Positions 37,085 through 48,614 of a stretch of 64,000 bases of DNA are shown here, piece by piece. This stretch comes from Rhabdophis nuchalis. Taxonomy: Eukaryota; Chordata; Lepidosauria; Squamata; Natricidae. Position 1 is the stretch's first letter, and each line of letters opens with the position of its first letter. The translations under genes and the position numbers were made by a program. The notes below the pieces were generated by a model. The model saw only the letters and a program-made list of their open reading frames with translations. It ran no database searches and was not told where the DNA came from. Location of the stretch: positions 329,409,419 to 329,473,418 of the forward strand of contig CM077643.1 of the NCBI GenBank assembly GCA_039707465.1, given 5' to 3'.

Positions 37085-37400
37085 CTGGATGGCTGCTAGG
37101 GTGAGTCAAAAGACAGAAAAGGGAAGCTGTGCTCTCTCCCATATTTGGGCATATCAGGTGTTGTGACACAATGCATACTTATCTCCCTGGCTTAGCTGAT
37201 ACAGGAGGAGAGCCAGGGCTTAGTGGCTAAAACATCTGTCTAATATGTAATACAGCCCCGGTTCAAATCCCAGTAAGGTATGGCTAGCTGATGAGAGCTA
37301 AATAGCTTGAAATAGATCTATACTAGTCTCCCTTATTTATTTATTTATCAGCACAAATGCAACATATATATATTAGTTTTAGGACTGTACAATCTCTTAC
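37085..37400 (+). mobile_element. tRNA-containing repeat, copy 1
   Basis: Central tRNA-like part with A-box-like 'tagtggctaa' and B box GGTTCAAATCC (37260-37270). The flanking parts match, in reverse, the element at 48121-48484. Ends unclear. Confidence 0.65.
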
Positions 37401-37625
37401 ACTATCATTGCTTTTAATTCATTGTTTATGTATGTATTACTGTATTTATTTATCAGATTTCTACATCTGACTCTGGGCAGTTTGCAAATAAAAATATGTT
37501 ACTGTTTTAATATTTAAATTTGCTTTTTTTTAGTTGGAAGGGTTTTAGTTAATTGTGTCATTTTAACTATGCCATGCCTGTTTTAAAATATTTTAAGGTT
37601 GCTCGGTTTTGATGAGGCATAAGTT

Positions 37626-37666
37626 GAATGAATGAATGAATGAATGAATGAATGAATGAATGAATA

Positions 37667-37758
<92 letters not shown>

Positions 37759-37770
37759 AAGCAAGCAAGC
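37626..37770 (+). repeat. (ATGA)n then (AATA)n then (GCAA)n microsatellite
   Basis: Three consecutive tetranucleotide arrays: about 11 units of AATG, about 23 units of AATA, then five GCAA units. Confidence 0.95.
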
Positions 37771-38543
37771 AAGCAAGCATCTTAGGGAGGCCATATGAAA
37801 ACATGAGGACCACCATAAATATGCCCTGATTCTTTTCTGATGACAGTCAGAATTTTTCTAGTTGAGAAAAATTATAAGGAGATTAGAAGTTGGGATGGAT
37901 GTATTCACAGAGATTGAGATTGTTAGGGGAAGGCCCAGTTTGTTATCAAATCGTTCAGTCTATCAACAAAGAGTAGTCCAAGAGTCTTTGATAAATATTT
38001 ATTCTATCTTACATGCATAGCAATGCTTGTGCATTGCCTGTACATGCATAAGCCTCTGTTTGGATTAAACATGAAATACAATATGTCAGGTAATAAACTA
38101 AAATAAATCAACTTTTATCTATCATGCTTAATTGTAAAAGAAGTACAGTGCATATGCAGTGTACGTACAGGAAGTATACCAAGCATGCATGTTAGAATAG
38201 TGAATGCTTAATTGAAATTAAAAAAAAAATACAAAGCAGCAGTGTTTACATTCTATCTGCTTTAGAGGCTTTCTTTGAGTGGAAAATATGAATCCCTGCT
38301 AAGAAACATTTGTAGAAAAAAATCAGGATTTGCTTCCTCAAGCTTTGTTTCATCCTTTCCCTATATTTGCCCACTGAGGAAAACCTCAGTCTACTTTGAA
38401 ATATTACTGAAGGGAACCAACCCATTTGATAGATTTCTTAATGTAAATTATTCTGCTTTAAAATGCTATTCCAATATGAAACAGTTTGGAAAGAATTTTA
38501 TCTGAAACATATAATTCTGGTTGTTGTTTTTTATTTCCTCTAG

Positions 38544-38657
38544 AGAACATCCAAAGCTACTGATCACAGTTTGCCTGCCCTTTCTGAACTTGTTCCCATC
38601 ATTAATGATCAGTCTCAATATATTAATCATTTAGAAGCTGAAGTCAAGTTTTGCAAG
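38544..38657 (+). CDS. SDCCAG8: SDCCAG8 exon 4
   Basis: 38 codons in phase 0, from TTTCCTCTAG to donor GTATCA. It contains LVPIINDQSQYINHLEAEVK, closely matching human LVHTINDQSQYIHHLEAEVK. This marks the start of the conserved coiled-coil body. Confidence 0.97.
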
Positions 38658-38923
38658 GTATCATACTTATGATCTGTTCTCTCAAAGCAGTTTTATTCAT
38701 CTATCATTAACATATGAAGTTTCAACCCCACACTTCTGTATATTATACTCAAAACAGATAATTTTTAGTAACAGAAAAGAAAGCATTTCATTTTATTTTT
38801 ATTGGTGAAAAGTTTATTTTAGCCAAAAGCTTTAGATATACCTGAAATAGGAAGTAACTCTTGTTACTGTAATAGCATATTAAAAACATGAAAATTTGAA
38901 CAATAAGTAACAAAAAATTATAG

Positions 38924-39271
38924 ATAGTCCTCAACTTATAACCACAATTGAGCCCAAAATTTCTGTTGTTAAGCTTCCTTTCTTGCCACAGTTATTAAGT
39001 GAATAATGGCAGTTGTTACATTAGTAACATGATTGTTAAGTGAAACTGGCCTTTCCATTGACTGCTTGTTGGAACGTCACAAAAAGGGATCACATAACCT
39101 TGGACACTGCAATCGTCATAAATATGAACCAGTTGCCAAGCATCTGAAAACATGCCATGGGGATGCTACAATGGCCCTAAATATAAAAAAACGATCCTAA
39201 GTCATTTTTTTTAGTACTATTGTAACTTTGAATGGTCACTAAATGAATGATTGTAAGTTGAGGATTACCTG
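38924..39271. mobile_element. TA-flanked 'tagtcctcgacttac' element, copy A
   Basis: Ends 'gatagtcctcaacttata' and 'aagttgaggattacctg' are inverted. TA at 38922-38923 and 39272-39273. The interior alternates 'ttgttaagtgaa'-type phrases. Noncoding. Relatives are at 39432, 49908 and 63417. Confidence 0.75.
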
Positions 39272-39431
39272 TAGTTGCCATTTGATTAGATTAAGAATAT
39301 ATTTCTCCAGCGTTTTCTAATTATACTTCCCTAACCTAGCTCTGGATCTATATTCTAGTAGCTTGCCCTTTCCTGTACATATGCCTTTTGCTCACATGTG
39401 CATAGTTTTCATATACATTTCTTACTGAATA

Positions 39432-39924
39432 CAGGTAGTCATTGATTAACAATGGTATTTGGAACCAAACTCTGTTGCTAAGCAACACAGTTGTAAAGTT
39501 GATGTCATGGATCATGCTGATTTGTAACAGTGTTTCCCTCTGTTCCAGTTGCAGTCATTAGGCAAATCCTTCATTCTTGTTAGACACAACATCACATGAT
39601 CGCCTTTTGTGACCTGCTGGTTTCCCGATTGACTTTGTTTGTCAGAAGCCAGTAGTGAAGATTGCAAATGACGATTTATGTGACTGCAGGACACTGTAAC
39701 TATTGTAATTGCAAGGTAGTTGCCAGTTATTCAAATTGTAAATCTCATGACCTTGGGAACACTGATAGGTGTATCTTTGAGGACTGGTTGTGTTATTATT
39801 ATTATTTCGAATTTATAACCCGCACCTTCTCCTAAAAAAGGACCCAGGATGTCTCTCCTCATTGAACACTGTCATAACTTCAAATGGTCATAACTTCATT
39901 TGGTCATTAATTGAGGCCTGCTTG
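39432..39924. mobile_element. TA-flanked 'tagtcctcgacttac' element, copy B
   Basis: Starts CAGGTAGTCATTGATTAAC and ends 'aattgaggcctgcttg', with TA on both sides (39430-39431, 39925-39926). It appears to contain a small insertion at about 39790-39860. Confidence 0.65.
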
Positions 39925-40371
39925 TAGTTCACTGAAATGAGTTGTTTTTCATTTTGTATGTAATAAAACTTCCCCTTTTCATTTATTATATTTTAGAACT
40001 CTAATTACAGAAAAATCAATGCCGTTGGCTAAGCAAATGATAAAAACACAGGCTTTGATTTTATGTAGGTTTAAAGAATAAGGAAAATTTATTTTTTTTA
40101 ACTCATGTTTCATTAATATTACTAGTTTTGGTGATAAATGATCTTTTTAGTAAAAGAAAAGTGGAGTATTCAGATAGCATATTATTTCAAGCATGCTAGA
40201 ACTTACAAGAAATCCTTTTCTGTTGTTTTATATGTCACTAAATTTAGCTATGCTTCCTTTGATGTAAGATTTTATGCAAAATTGAATGTTACACTGCTGT
40301 CATTATGTTTGTGAAGGGGAATGATTCCATGTTTAAATAATTACATTAACAATAATTACTTAACTTTCTAG

Positions 40372-40494
40372 GAAGAAATATCTGAATTGAAATTACGTAT
40401 ACATGTTGTTATAGTTGAAAATGAGAAGCTACAAAATGAACTGAAAATGGAAACAGAGCGGACCTTGAGGGAGCAAACTGTCCTCAACGCCTCA
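40372..40494 (+). CDS. SDCCAG8: SDCCAG8 exon 5
   Basis: 41 codons in phase 0, from AACTTTCTAG to donor GTGAGT. Begins EEISELKLRIHVVIVENEKL, similar to human EELSGMKNKIQVVVLENEGL, and ends with LREQTVLNAS (human LREQTLLDAS). Strong coiled-coil character. Confidence 0.97.
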
Positions 40495-41750
40495 GTGAGT
40501 TGTATGGAATTTAAAATGTCAAAGATAAATAAAAATGTAGTCTTAAAATTTTATTTAATAAGAAATCTGTAGGAAATTTAATAATGTGTCAAAATATATC
40601 ACATATATGCAGCTTATGTTACCTGATATATAAACAGAAATAGATCTGTATTGCATACAGCATTCATAATGATAATTACTTTTATATTTCATCTTTTTAT
40701 AAAATCATAATAACTTGAAGAAGCCTCAGAAATTGTCTTATCCAAGGTGCTTTGGCCAGGATCTGTTAAAGTATTTTGGATGAAGGGCTATCTAGTTTCT
40801 GTTTGAAGCAGCAGCCAGGATCTAACATAAAAGTGGCTAAACTAACGGGCAGAAGGACTTTGACCACATCCTCAGACCTAACAGAATCAAGCTCAGTCTA
40901 GATAACATTACAACTGGGTTGGACATGCCCAATCAGTGTCCAACTCCAAGTAAATCTGAGTGACGTTGTCTGCAAGATTGCATGAATATTTCTTAAGGTC
41001 CTGCAGATGGTCCTGAGGCCCCGCCTGTTTTGAATAGGAAGCTGTTACCCTAAATAGGGCTGCTGGCTGATATCAGAAGATGCAATAATAAATATGAAGA
41101 AATAGCAAAGTTTTGCCACTTTTATTGTCATGACATAGGTCTGACAGTGGCTCTTTCTTAGTTGGATTCATTCTTTGTCTTCCTCCATTCGTGCACTAGT
41201 CGTTGATTCTGGCAAAGCCTTCTGCCCTTAAGTTTTCTAAATGTGAAGGACATACGGGTAGGTTTAATTTATCACTAAATATATGTCTCATCTTGTAGAA
41301 CAGAATACACTGAAAATAGAAATAAATTTAGTTGTAATAAATAAAAAAATGTGGAGGTTTTTTTAATTGCATATTTTAATGACTTCATATAATAACAATT
41401 AATGTTGCTTCTACTCATTTTTATCATTGCATTTGTGCGACATTATTTTTCTGTCCTGATCTTTTTATTAAAACCAAAACTCTTCTGTAAGTCTTAAAGC
41501 TCTTAGGAAAGATCTGAAAATGGCGCAGATATGATGTTGTAACAGAAGGAACAACTTGGGGAAATAGTTCAATAATTTTCTATATTAATAATATAATATA
41601 TAAAGTTATATCATTATCACTAGTTATTGAGCTTGTTATGAATAAATATAAGATCAGTAACAAACATTATATAAACCTATAGGAGATCTTCAATGTGTGT
41701 GCTATGTATATGTATTTAAGCAGCACATTCATTGTTGATATATGTTTCAG
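40495..41750 (+). other. SDCCAG8: SDCCAG8 intron 5
   Basis: 1.3 kb, AT-rich. A less AT-rich part at 40720-41110 may be an old repeat, but I cannot place it. Confidence 0.85.
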
Positions 41751-41882
41751 ACCCTTTTCTCAAAATCTGGGGGTATAAATGGTGATCATTCTCATATTTG
41801 TGGAGCTGCTAAAGCATCTTGTCATGTCATTGAGCAAGCCAAGGCGCCTCCACTGGAATTGGAAAAGTGGCAACAGGAATTG
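41751..41882 (+). CDS. SDCCAG8: SDCCAG8 exon 6
   Basis: 44 codons in phase 0, from TATGTTTCAG to donor GTCAGT. This is a weakly conserved, probably unstructured linker with His and Cys residues (GDHSHICGAAKASCH). It ends in PLELEKWQQEL, aligning with human QLELEKLKL. Frame continuity and position support it. Confidence 0.9.
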
Positions 41883-43377
41883 GTCAGTATTTTTAAAATG
41901 TCAATTATTTTAACATTAACAATTTATTGTCCGGGTAAAATGCTCTACTTTTATGTTGAAAGTGTAAACATTTAATTAGCTAATTAATTTAACAAAACGT
42001 ATTGTATGACCAGAAAATACAGTTCAAAATAAAGCTGCTGATGAGAATCTAATGAAACACTTTTATTTCACCTAAAATAATGTAGCAGGTTACCATATTT
42101 ACCCATGATGTTTGTTGTTCAGTTCTAAAATTCTATACAGCCTGAAATCTTACTGTCTTTGAGCCCAATTTCTTTTCAGTCATTGACACTTACTGAGTCA
42201 GTCAGTCATTTTTCCTCCAGGATATTGCTATTTTCTAAGGTAGGTAAGTGATAACTAAACAAAAATGCTCTTCCAAGAATAGGTGGAAACTTACTTTATT
42301 TTAACATGTTTTTAAAAAGCTATTCTGCAGAGCTCATTAAATGTTTTATTTTGCCATGTTTTAAATGTTAATTTTGCAGTTTTGCTGCATTTTATTTGTA
42401 TGCTGCATTTTTGTTCTGCATTTTATATTTCTAATTTTAATAATAGTAATTTTCAAGTAGATTGTAAGTCTAGACAATAAGTAAAAATATTGAATCCAAG
42501 TTAATTTATTTGTCTATCAAATTTATATGGCTCCCCATCTCACAAGAGTGACTCTGGGAGATGTACAATAAAACCAATAATTAAAATCATTTTACAAAAA
42601 TCATTTAATTAAACTTTAATAAAAACAAAATCACAAGAGAGGATGTATTAGAATATTATACATGATTCAAGCACTGCTCTGTATTTGTGCGCATATTCCT
42701 GCTATGGAATAATAATTTTCAACACTGCAGAAAAAACAAAGTGTGAGTAATTTAAAATAACCATTTACCAAATAATGTTACACTGAGGTATGTCTTTAAT
42801 TACATATTTTGCCTTTGAATGTTACAGGTTGTCTGTCTAAAAAAGGTTTAAAAAAAGCTTGTGATTTAAATATTAGAAATTTACAAAAAAAATGATCATC
42901 TAAATCCCTAAACAATTTGATTTGGCATTTAAAGCTTAACTGGGTGGATCTGTATTTTTTCTATGTGCCTTACTTCAGTTCCCAGCATTTCTAGTCAATG
43001 ATACTTAGATAGCAAATTTAATAGAAAATACCCAATAGTTAATAATGCTTAGTTAAAATGAATTAGTCAATTCTGAGAATAGTTGAAAGCTCTGGAAATC
43101 GCTGCCCAATATGCTTTGCACAGGACCTAATGATGATGATGAAAATGAGTTAGTATTTGACTATATCATTTAATTAGGCGGGCAGAGTGGTTGCTGTGTA
43201 ATTTAAATTAATTTCCATTTTCAGCTAGTGCAGGTTTGGTATCCAGAGTCATGATGGAGTCAGATATCCTTTATAAATTTAATGATAGAAGACAGACAGA
43301 TTTGCTGATGCCCTGGTACTCCTGACTATGCTTTATTTATAACCGAACAAATGATAGGTATTAATTTTATTTTAAAG
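41883..43377 (+). other. SDCCAG8: SDCCAG8 intron 6
   Basis: 1.5 kb, AT-rich. 42510-42640 is a copy of a dispersed repeat ('ctccccatctcacaagagtg', 'actctgggagatgtacaata'). Nothing else recognised. Confidence 0.85.
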
Positions 43378-43442
43378 GAGAAACTAAAATATCTTCATGA
43401 AGAAAAGACTGAAGTGTTTGAAGCTCAGATACAGTCTTTACG
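43378..43442 (+). CDS. SDCCAG8: SDCCAG8 exon 7
   Basis: 65 nt, from ATTTTAAAG to donor GTAAAA. Encodes EKLKYLHEEKTEVFEAQIQSL (human EKLKLTYEEKCEIEESQLKFL). It ends with two bases of an Arg codon (phase 2), completed by exon 8. Confidence 0.95.
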
Positions 43443-43879
43443 GTAAAAAACATGTATTTATGTATTTTTAGATTGAAGCTTTATGCCTCTATAGAATTGT
43501 CTTATTTTGCCTCATCATCTTTGTCCATAAGTCAGTAGAAATAAATCATTATTATTTTATTCTCTGCTCTTGAAAAGTTTTTGACATGTGTCTTATAGTT
43601 TAAGAATATGTCTGTTTCTTTATGTAATTGGATGTATGTTTGTTGCTTTCCTGGTAAGATTGCTAAGTTATTGCAAAGCATCAGTCAGTATCTAGTGGGA
43701 AAAAATCCTTAACATTACAAACATAGAAAGATGAAACTTTCAGAACAGTATAATGCTTCTTTCAGTTTCTCCATGTCCTTCTGGTGCCTAAAATAGTATT
43801 TTCAAAAATATTAGTTATTTGAAGGTGAAAGATTTGTGTCTTTCTATTTTGCAGAATGGTTATTTTATGATTGCACAGC

Positions 43880-43995
43880 AAATTAATTAATTAATTCATT
43901 CATTCATTCATTCATTAATTCATTAATTCATTAATTCATTAATTAATTAATTAATTAATTAATTAATTAATTCATTCATTCATTCATTCATTGAA
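43880..43995 (+). repeat. (ATTA)n/(ATTC)n microsatellite
   Basis: Mixed attc and attaatta tetranucleotide units in alternating blocks. Confidence 0.9.
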
Positions 43996-44333
43996 TCAAT
44001 CAATCCATTTCTATGGCTGCCCAACTCATCCAAGTGATTCTAGGTGGTTTATAATTCTAAAATTATAAAACAATTAAAACAATGTACAAATACCGTATAA
44101 AAAATAAAACAAATAAAACACAAATAAAAATGACCTGGGGTCCATGCTGTGGTTGTTGGCCTATTTAAGGAAGGGGGCGGTACTTCCTGCACCCCCCTCC
44201 AAAGACGCCATCCTTGCAACTAATAATTTTAGTTAACTATCATCCTGTCTCTAACCTTCCCTTTTTAGAAAAGGTTGTTGAAAAGAAGGCTGGTGTGCAG
44301 TTGATGAATGCCCTGGAAGTGGATTATCTAGAC

Positions 44334-46189
44334 CAGGGGTGGGTTTCTGGGGGTTCGCCTGGGATCGGGCGAACCCTTTCGTAAAATTTCCGGATCCCGA
44401 GCGATCCCTTTGGATCGTGGACCCGGAAGTAAGTCGCCGCTGCTAACTGCTGCTCCCAGCTGGGGCGGGCAGGCAGGAAAGCAAGCAAGGCGACTGCGCT
44501 GTCTTCTTTTTCCCTCAGCGAAGCGCCGCCTCCTCCTCGCCCATGCTTCGCTGAGAGAAAAAGAAGACAGCCAGGCCGGCTCTCCGAAGGGGTCCTCCTT
44601 TCCCCTTCTCCATGGGGGTGGGTGGTGGGGGTGGGCCGCTCACCTCGTCGCCCCACAACCTGCTGCCGCTGCTGCCGTGACAACTCCGAAGAGCAGCGCT
44701 CGGGCCAGGAGCCGCAGGCCAAAAAAAAAGAAAGCACACACACACACACAACCTACTTCAGGCGGCGGGAAACACGCAAGGAGAATCCACTCCCAGCTGT
44801 CTTCTTTTTCCTTCTGCGAAGGGTACTGGCCGCTGGCAAAGCGGGAGGCTCGGGAAGGCGGCGGGAGCGCCTTTCCCCCCCCCCCTTCCCTTTGCTCAGC
44901 CACCTCTTCCCCCCTACGCCTAGCCGCGAGTGGATTCTCCTTGCGTGTTTCCCGCCGCCTGAAGTAGGTTGTGTGTGTGTGTGTGCCGCCTTCCCGAGCC
45001 TCCCGCTTTGCCAGCGGCCAGTACCCTTCGCAGAAGGAAAAAGGAGACAGCTGGGAGTGGATTCTCCTTGCGTGTTTCCCGCCGCGGGTAAGGAAAGTTG
45101 CTGCGCGCCCCAAAAATCCTCTGGCCCGCTGGCCGCGGTTGCTCGCTCGCTCGCTTGCTCGCTCACCCATCGGACGCCAGGTTCCTTCGTCCGGTGGATG
45201 GGTGAGAGAGAGAGTAAATACAGCCAGCGGGTTCTCTGGCTCTCTGGTTCCCCCCTCCCTCCCTGTCTCTCTGTGTGTCTGTCTCCCCTCCCCCCCAAAC
45301 CTCCTCAGCTCCTGGAAGTAGCCTGACCGGCTACTCTCGCTCTCTCTCTCACCCATCCACCGGACGAAGGAACCTGGTGTCCGATGGGTGAGCAAGCGAG
45401 CGAGCAAAGGCTTTTGAAGCAAAGGCTTCAAAGGCTGCCGGCTAGGAACAGCGCGCTACGCTGCGCGACCCCCCCCCCAGTCGCGGCAAAACTTTCCCTG
45501 TTAGCGCGACTGGCAGGGGGTGGGGCGGGGATTCGCGCAGCGTAGCGCGCTGTTCCTAGCCGGCAGCCTTTGAAGCCTTTGCTTCAAAAGCCTTTGCTCG
45601 CTCGCTTGCTCACCCATCGGACACCAGGTTCCTTCGTCCGGTGGATGGGTGAGAGAGGCTGAGGAGGCTTGGGTGGGTGGGGGGAGACAGACAGAGAGAG
45701 AGAGGCACAGACACACAGAGAGACAGGGAGGGAGGGGGGAACCAGAGAGTGACAGACACACACAGAGAGACAGAGAGTGGGAGGGAGAGAAAGATAGACA
45801 GACAGAGAGAAAGAGAGAAAAAGAAAGAGAGACAGAAAGGAAAGAAAGAGAAAAAAGAGAGAGAGAAAGAGAGAAAGAAAAGAGACAGAAAGAGAGAAAG
45901 AGAAAGAAAGAGAGAGAGAGAAAGAAAGACAGAAGGAAAGAAGGAAAGAAAGAAAAAGAAGAGAGAGAGAGAGAGAGAGAGAGAGAACTTATGACCACAA
46001 TTAAGCCCAAAAGTTTGGTTGCTAACCAAGACCATTGTTAAGTGAATTTCACATTTTCCAAATTGGCCACTCCCACCCGGTCACATGGCTGGCAAGCCAC
46101 TCCTACCCGGTCACATGGCCGGCAAGCCACTCCCACAAAGCAGGCCACACCCACAGAACCTGTTCCAAAAATTTTGAAACCCACCCCTG
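44334..46189. mobile_element. 1.86-kb hAT-like non-autonomous element with intact target duplication
   Basis: Ends CAGGGGTGGGTTTC and GAAACCCACCCCTG are exact inverted repeats. ATCTAGAC flanks it perfectly at 44326-44333 and 46190-46197. Inside are two large nested inverted repeats (about 44755-44860 against 44940-45085, and about 45349-45470 against 45525-45655) and a GA-rich tract at 45684-45988. Next to the tract, 45987-46058 resembles the TA-flanked family of 38924. Long frames on both strands are GC-rich or purine-rich noise. I see no hAT transposase signature. Confidence 0.9.
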
Positions 46190-46290
46190 ATCTAGACCTG
46201 TTTCAGTTGGTTCCTGCCAAGGTCTGAAGTGGACAAATAAGCAAGCATACAAACTGTTTAAGACACTACCATTCAATTCATTTCATTAAA

Positions 46291-46312
46291 CACACACACA
46301 CACACACACACA
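46291..46312 (+). repeat. (CA)n microsatellite
   Basis: Eleven CA units. Confidence 0.9.
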
Positions 46313-46725
46313 ATTTCTAGCTCCTAAAACAGAGATCAAGCTTTCTTATCATGCTATAGATACATACGGTATTATCCAGCTATTAAAAAAATAATCTGTT
46401 TTAGACAAAAGTGATGCTTTTTTATTTGTCACTCTTCATTTTTGCCTCTCATTTCTTCTTTCCCATTCATTCTTTCTTCCCTTTCCCCAGCTTTGACATA
46501 TGGTAATCTTTACTCAGGAAATATTTTATGCATCTGATGTGGATTGTGAGCCATGAAAAGTTTATGTGGTAATAAGCTGGTTGTTCTTTAATGTGGCACA
46601 AAGCTGTGGTCTTTTAGAGATTTTAAAGCAGTAAGAAAAAAAAGTTGTTCTAGTTGCTTTCCAATCATTATTGTACTCCAACCTTGTGTACTGTTTATAA
46701 TTCTTTTATGTTGTTATTGTTGCAG

Positions 46726-46914
46726 AAAAGCGTTATCAGAGTCACAAAAAAACTGTGAAGAGCTGAGCGGACGATTAAAACATCAGCATTTGATCAATGC
46801 AGCAAATAGTTCTAATAGGCCTGGTGGTCTCTGCTTAAATTGTGCACAGCATGAAGCAGTTCTTTCCCAGACTCATTCAAATGTCCATATGCAAACCATT
46901 GAAAGACTAACAAA
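46726..46914 (+). CDS. SDCCAG8: SDCCAG8 exon 8
   Basis: 189 nt, from TTGTTGCAG to donor GTAAGC. It completes the Arg codon and includes NRPGGLCLNCAQHEAVLSQT and HSNVHMQTIERL. This is among the best-conserved stretches with human (NRVGGLCLKCAQHEAVLSQT). The CLNC pair is kept; I know of no proven metal role. Ends in phase 2. Confidence 0.98.
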
Positions 46915-47937
46915 GTAAGCAGATGGATGGTTTTGAATTTAAAAAAAACCCACAGAGTATAACAATTGTAACAAGTAATTTCATGAACATCAGTAATTTT
47001 AGTGCAATTGACTATGAAGACCCATTGCAATGTAAGGAAGCTTTACAAAAGCATTATTCCTCTTAGAGTATCTTCCTGCTCAGTAGCCACCCAGCATAGG
47101 CTCCTAACCGAGTGCTTTATTTGTTTGTGAAATGGTTTTTAATGAATCCCTTAGCTCCATTTCACACATGGCTTCCATTTTCCTTTAACAGAACAATAAG
47201 TTTTCATACAGCCCTTCTAGTTGCTAAGAACTTAGAAAGACTCAATACTTATCTATATTCCCAACAGAATGAAGCCATCAAGTAAATACAAATAATTCCA
47301 TTTGTCTTTTTTCTACATTAGATTTATCCAATCCATACTTTACAAATGCTCTTTATATGTATATGTGATTATAAATGAAAATTATTGGTTGCAAAAAAGT
47401 AATTCAGAAATAAACAGTAGGATTTTACCAACTGAATTAGGATCTGCCCGTTTCATTTTCTCTTTTTTCTAACCATCGTATTTAACAATTGAAGTCCGAG
47501 TTATAAGTAATTGACTATAACTGTACAAATAATTTATCTGCCATATACAGTATGTATTACAAATAAAGGCAAATATATGTGTCCTAGGAAGCCACACCCA
47601 AACAGACACCATATAAATAAGATGCATAGAATAGCCCAAAGTACACATTGTGGTAGAGACAAGTTCCTTGAAGAGGTGCTCCAGCACAAGTCTGAAAACT
47701 CAGAAGACTAAACCTCTGGTCCTGGTGACTGACCCAGATTGGATCCTGCATATATGTATATGTATTGTTTTCTAGGCAATATTTGAGGATTTGGGGCTGC
47801 TATTTAGTCTTATGAAATTCTGCAGATTTACAGGAAGCTTTCTGATCATGCTATAAAATCACTGAAAATAACAGAGCTATATTTTTTTAGCCAATTTTTT
47901 TCTGTTTAGTTTTGGTGGGCATAGCAACCTTCTAGGA

Positions 47938-48090
47938 CAGTGATGGCGAACCTTTTTGGCACCAATTGACCAAACCGGAATGCACGTGTGCACCAGAGCC
48001 CCCAAAATTTGACCAGCTGGCCAGCCCATATATGTGCACTGGCCAGCTGTTCTTTGAGTTTCTGGGGCTCTAATGTGATCACTTTCTGTA
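47938..48090 (+). mobile_element. hAT MITE fragment, left end only
   Basis: Begins CAGTGATGGCGAACCTTTTT, the same end as 26469. The right end is missing, and the sequence runs into a TG repeat. Confidence 0.7.
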
Positions 48091-48091
48091 T

Positions 48092-48120
<29 letters not shown>

Positions 48121-48125
<5 letters not shown>

Positions 48126-48484
48126 GTTTTTGAGCTGATCAATAAATAAGTCAGGGAGACTAGTATAGATCTATTTTGAGCTTTTTAGCTCTCATCAGTT
48201 AGCCATACCCTTACTGGATTCGAACCAGGGCTGTATTACATGCTAGGCAAATGCCTTAGCCACTTGAGCCACCAGGTTCTCTTCCTGCTCAGCTGAGACA
48301 GGAGGATAAGTATATACTTGTTCCACAACACCCTGTTAGGCCCCAATTAAGGAGGAGACATACTGTTTCCTTTTCTGCCTTTCGGCTCATCACCAGAGAC
48401 CATCTAGACAGAAAGCCATGAGTTCCGTTGTGTAATTTTTTTATATGTGTGTTACATTTTTATTGATCAGCTCAAAAACGTAAC
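48121..48484 (-). mobile_element. tRNA-containing repeat with 24-bp perfect inverted ends, copy 2
   Basis: GTTACGTTTTTGAGCTGATC + AATA at 48121-48144 is the exact reverse complement of 48461-48484. Outside the arms, (TG)n on the left and (AC)n on the right extend the symmetry. The minus strand carries a tRNA-like part with A box TGGCTCAAGTGG (48271-48260) and a perfect B box GGTTCGAATCC (48226-48216). Related to 37085-37400. It is unclear whether it is a SINE pair or a true TIR element. Confidence 0.6.
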
Positions 48485-48614
48485 ACACACACACACATAT
48501 AATAACTTATAATAACTATGTTACTAAATGCTGATGTTGCTCTTTATCACCCTAAAGTATCTCCTACCTGTCTAATATATTCAATCTTTTCTTTCTTTTC
48601 TCTTGTTGTTTAAG

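Larger units (their letters stand above)
34255..38543 (+). other. SDCCAG8: SDCCAG8 intron 3
   Basis: A 4.3-kb intron. Beyond the repeats listed, 34625-35090 is a GC-richer block beginning 'ctagccgtacccggccacgc' that looks like another interspersed repeat I cannot classify. 35380-36050 and 37800-38540 are AT-rich with nothing recognised. An open frame at 38275-38505 next to exon 4 is not supported. Confidence 0.8.
38658..40371 (+). other. SDCCAG8: SDCCAG8 intron 4
   Basis: 1.7 kb. Two TA-flanked elements (38924-39271 and 39432-39924) fill much of it. The rest is AT-rich, with nothing recognised. Confidence 0.85.
43443..46725 (+). other. SDCCAG8: SDCCAG8 intron 7
   Basis: 3.3 kb, with the hAT-like element at 44334-46189 and microsatellites at 43880-43995 and 46291-46312. 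A dispersed-repeat copy sits at 44005-44115. The rest is AT-rich. Confidence 0.85.
46915..48614 (+). other. SDCCAG8: SDCCAG8 intron 8
   Basis: 1.7 kb, with a truncated hAT end at 47938 and a tRNA-containing inverted-end element at 48121-48484. Between 46915 and 47930 it is AT-rich, with nothing recognised. Confidence 0.85.

Noticed and set aside
44410..45431. Frames of 181-263 codons on both strands
   Set aside because: They are CpG-rich transposon sequence with internal palindromes; mutual overlap and low-complexity content argue against coding.
48186..48273. Possible true tRNA gene on the minus strand
   Set aside because: A and B boxes are good, but I could not form a convincing acceptor stem. 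The sequence belongs to a dispersed repeat, with another copy at 37200-37290, so it is a tRNA-derived element.
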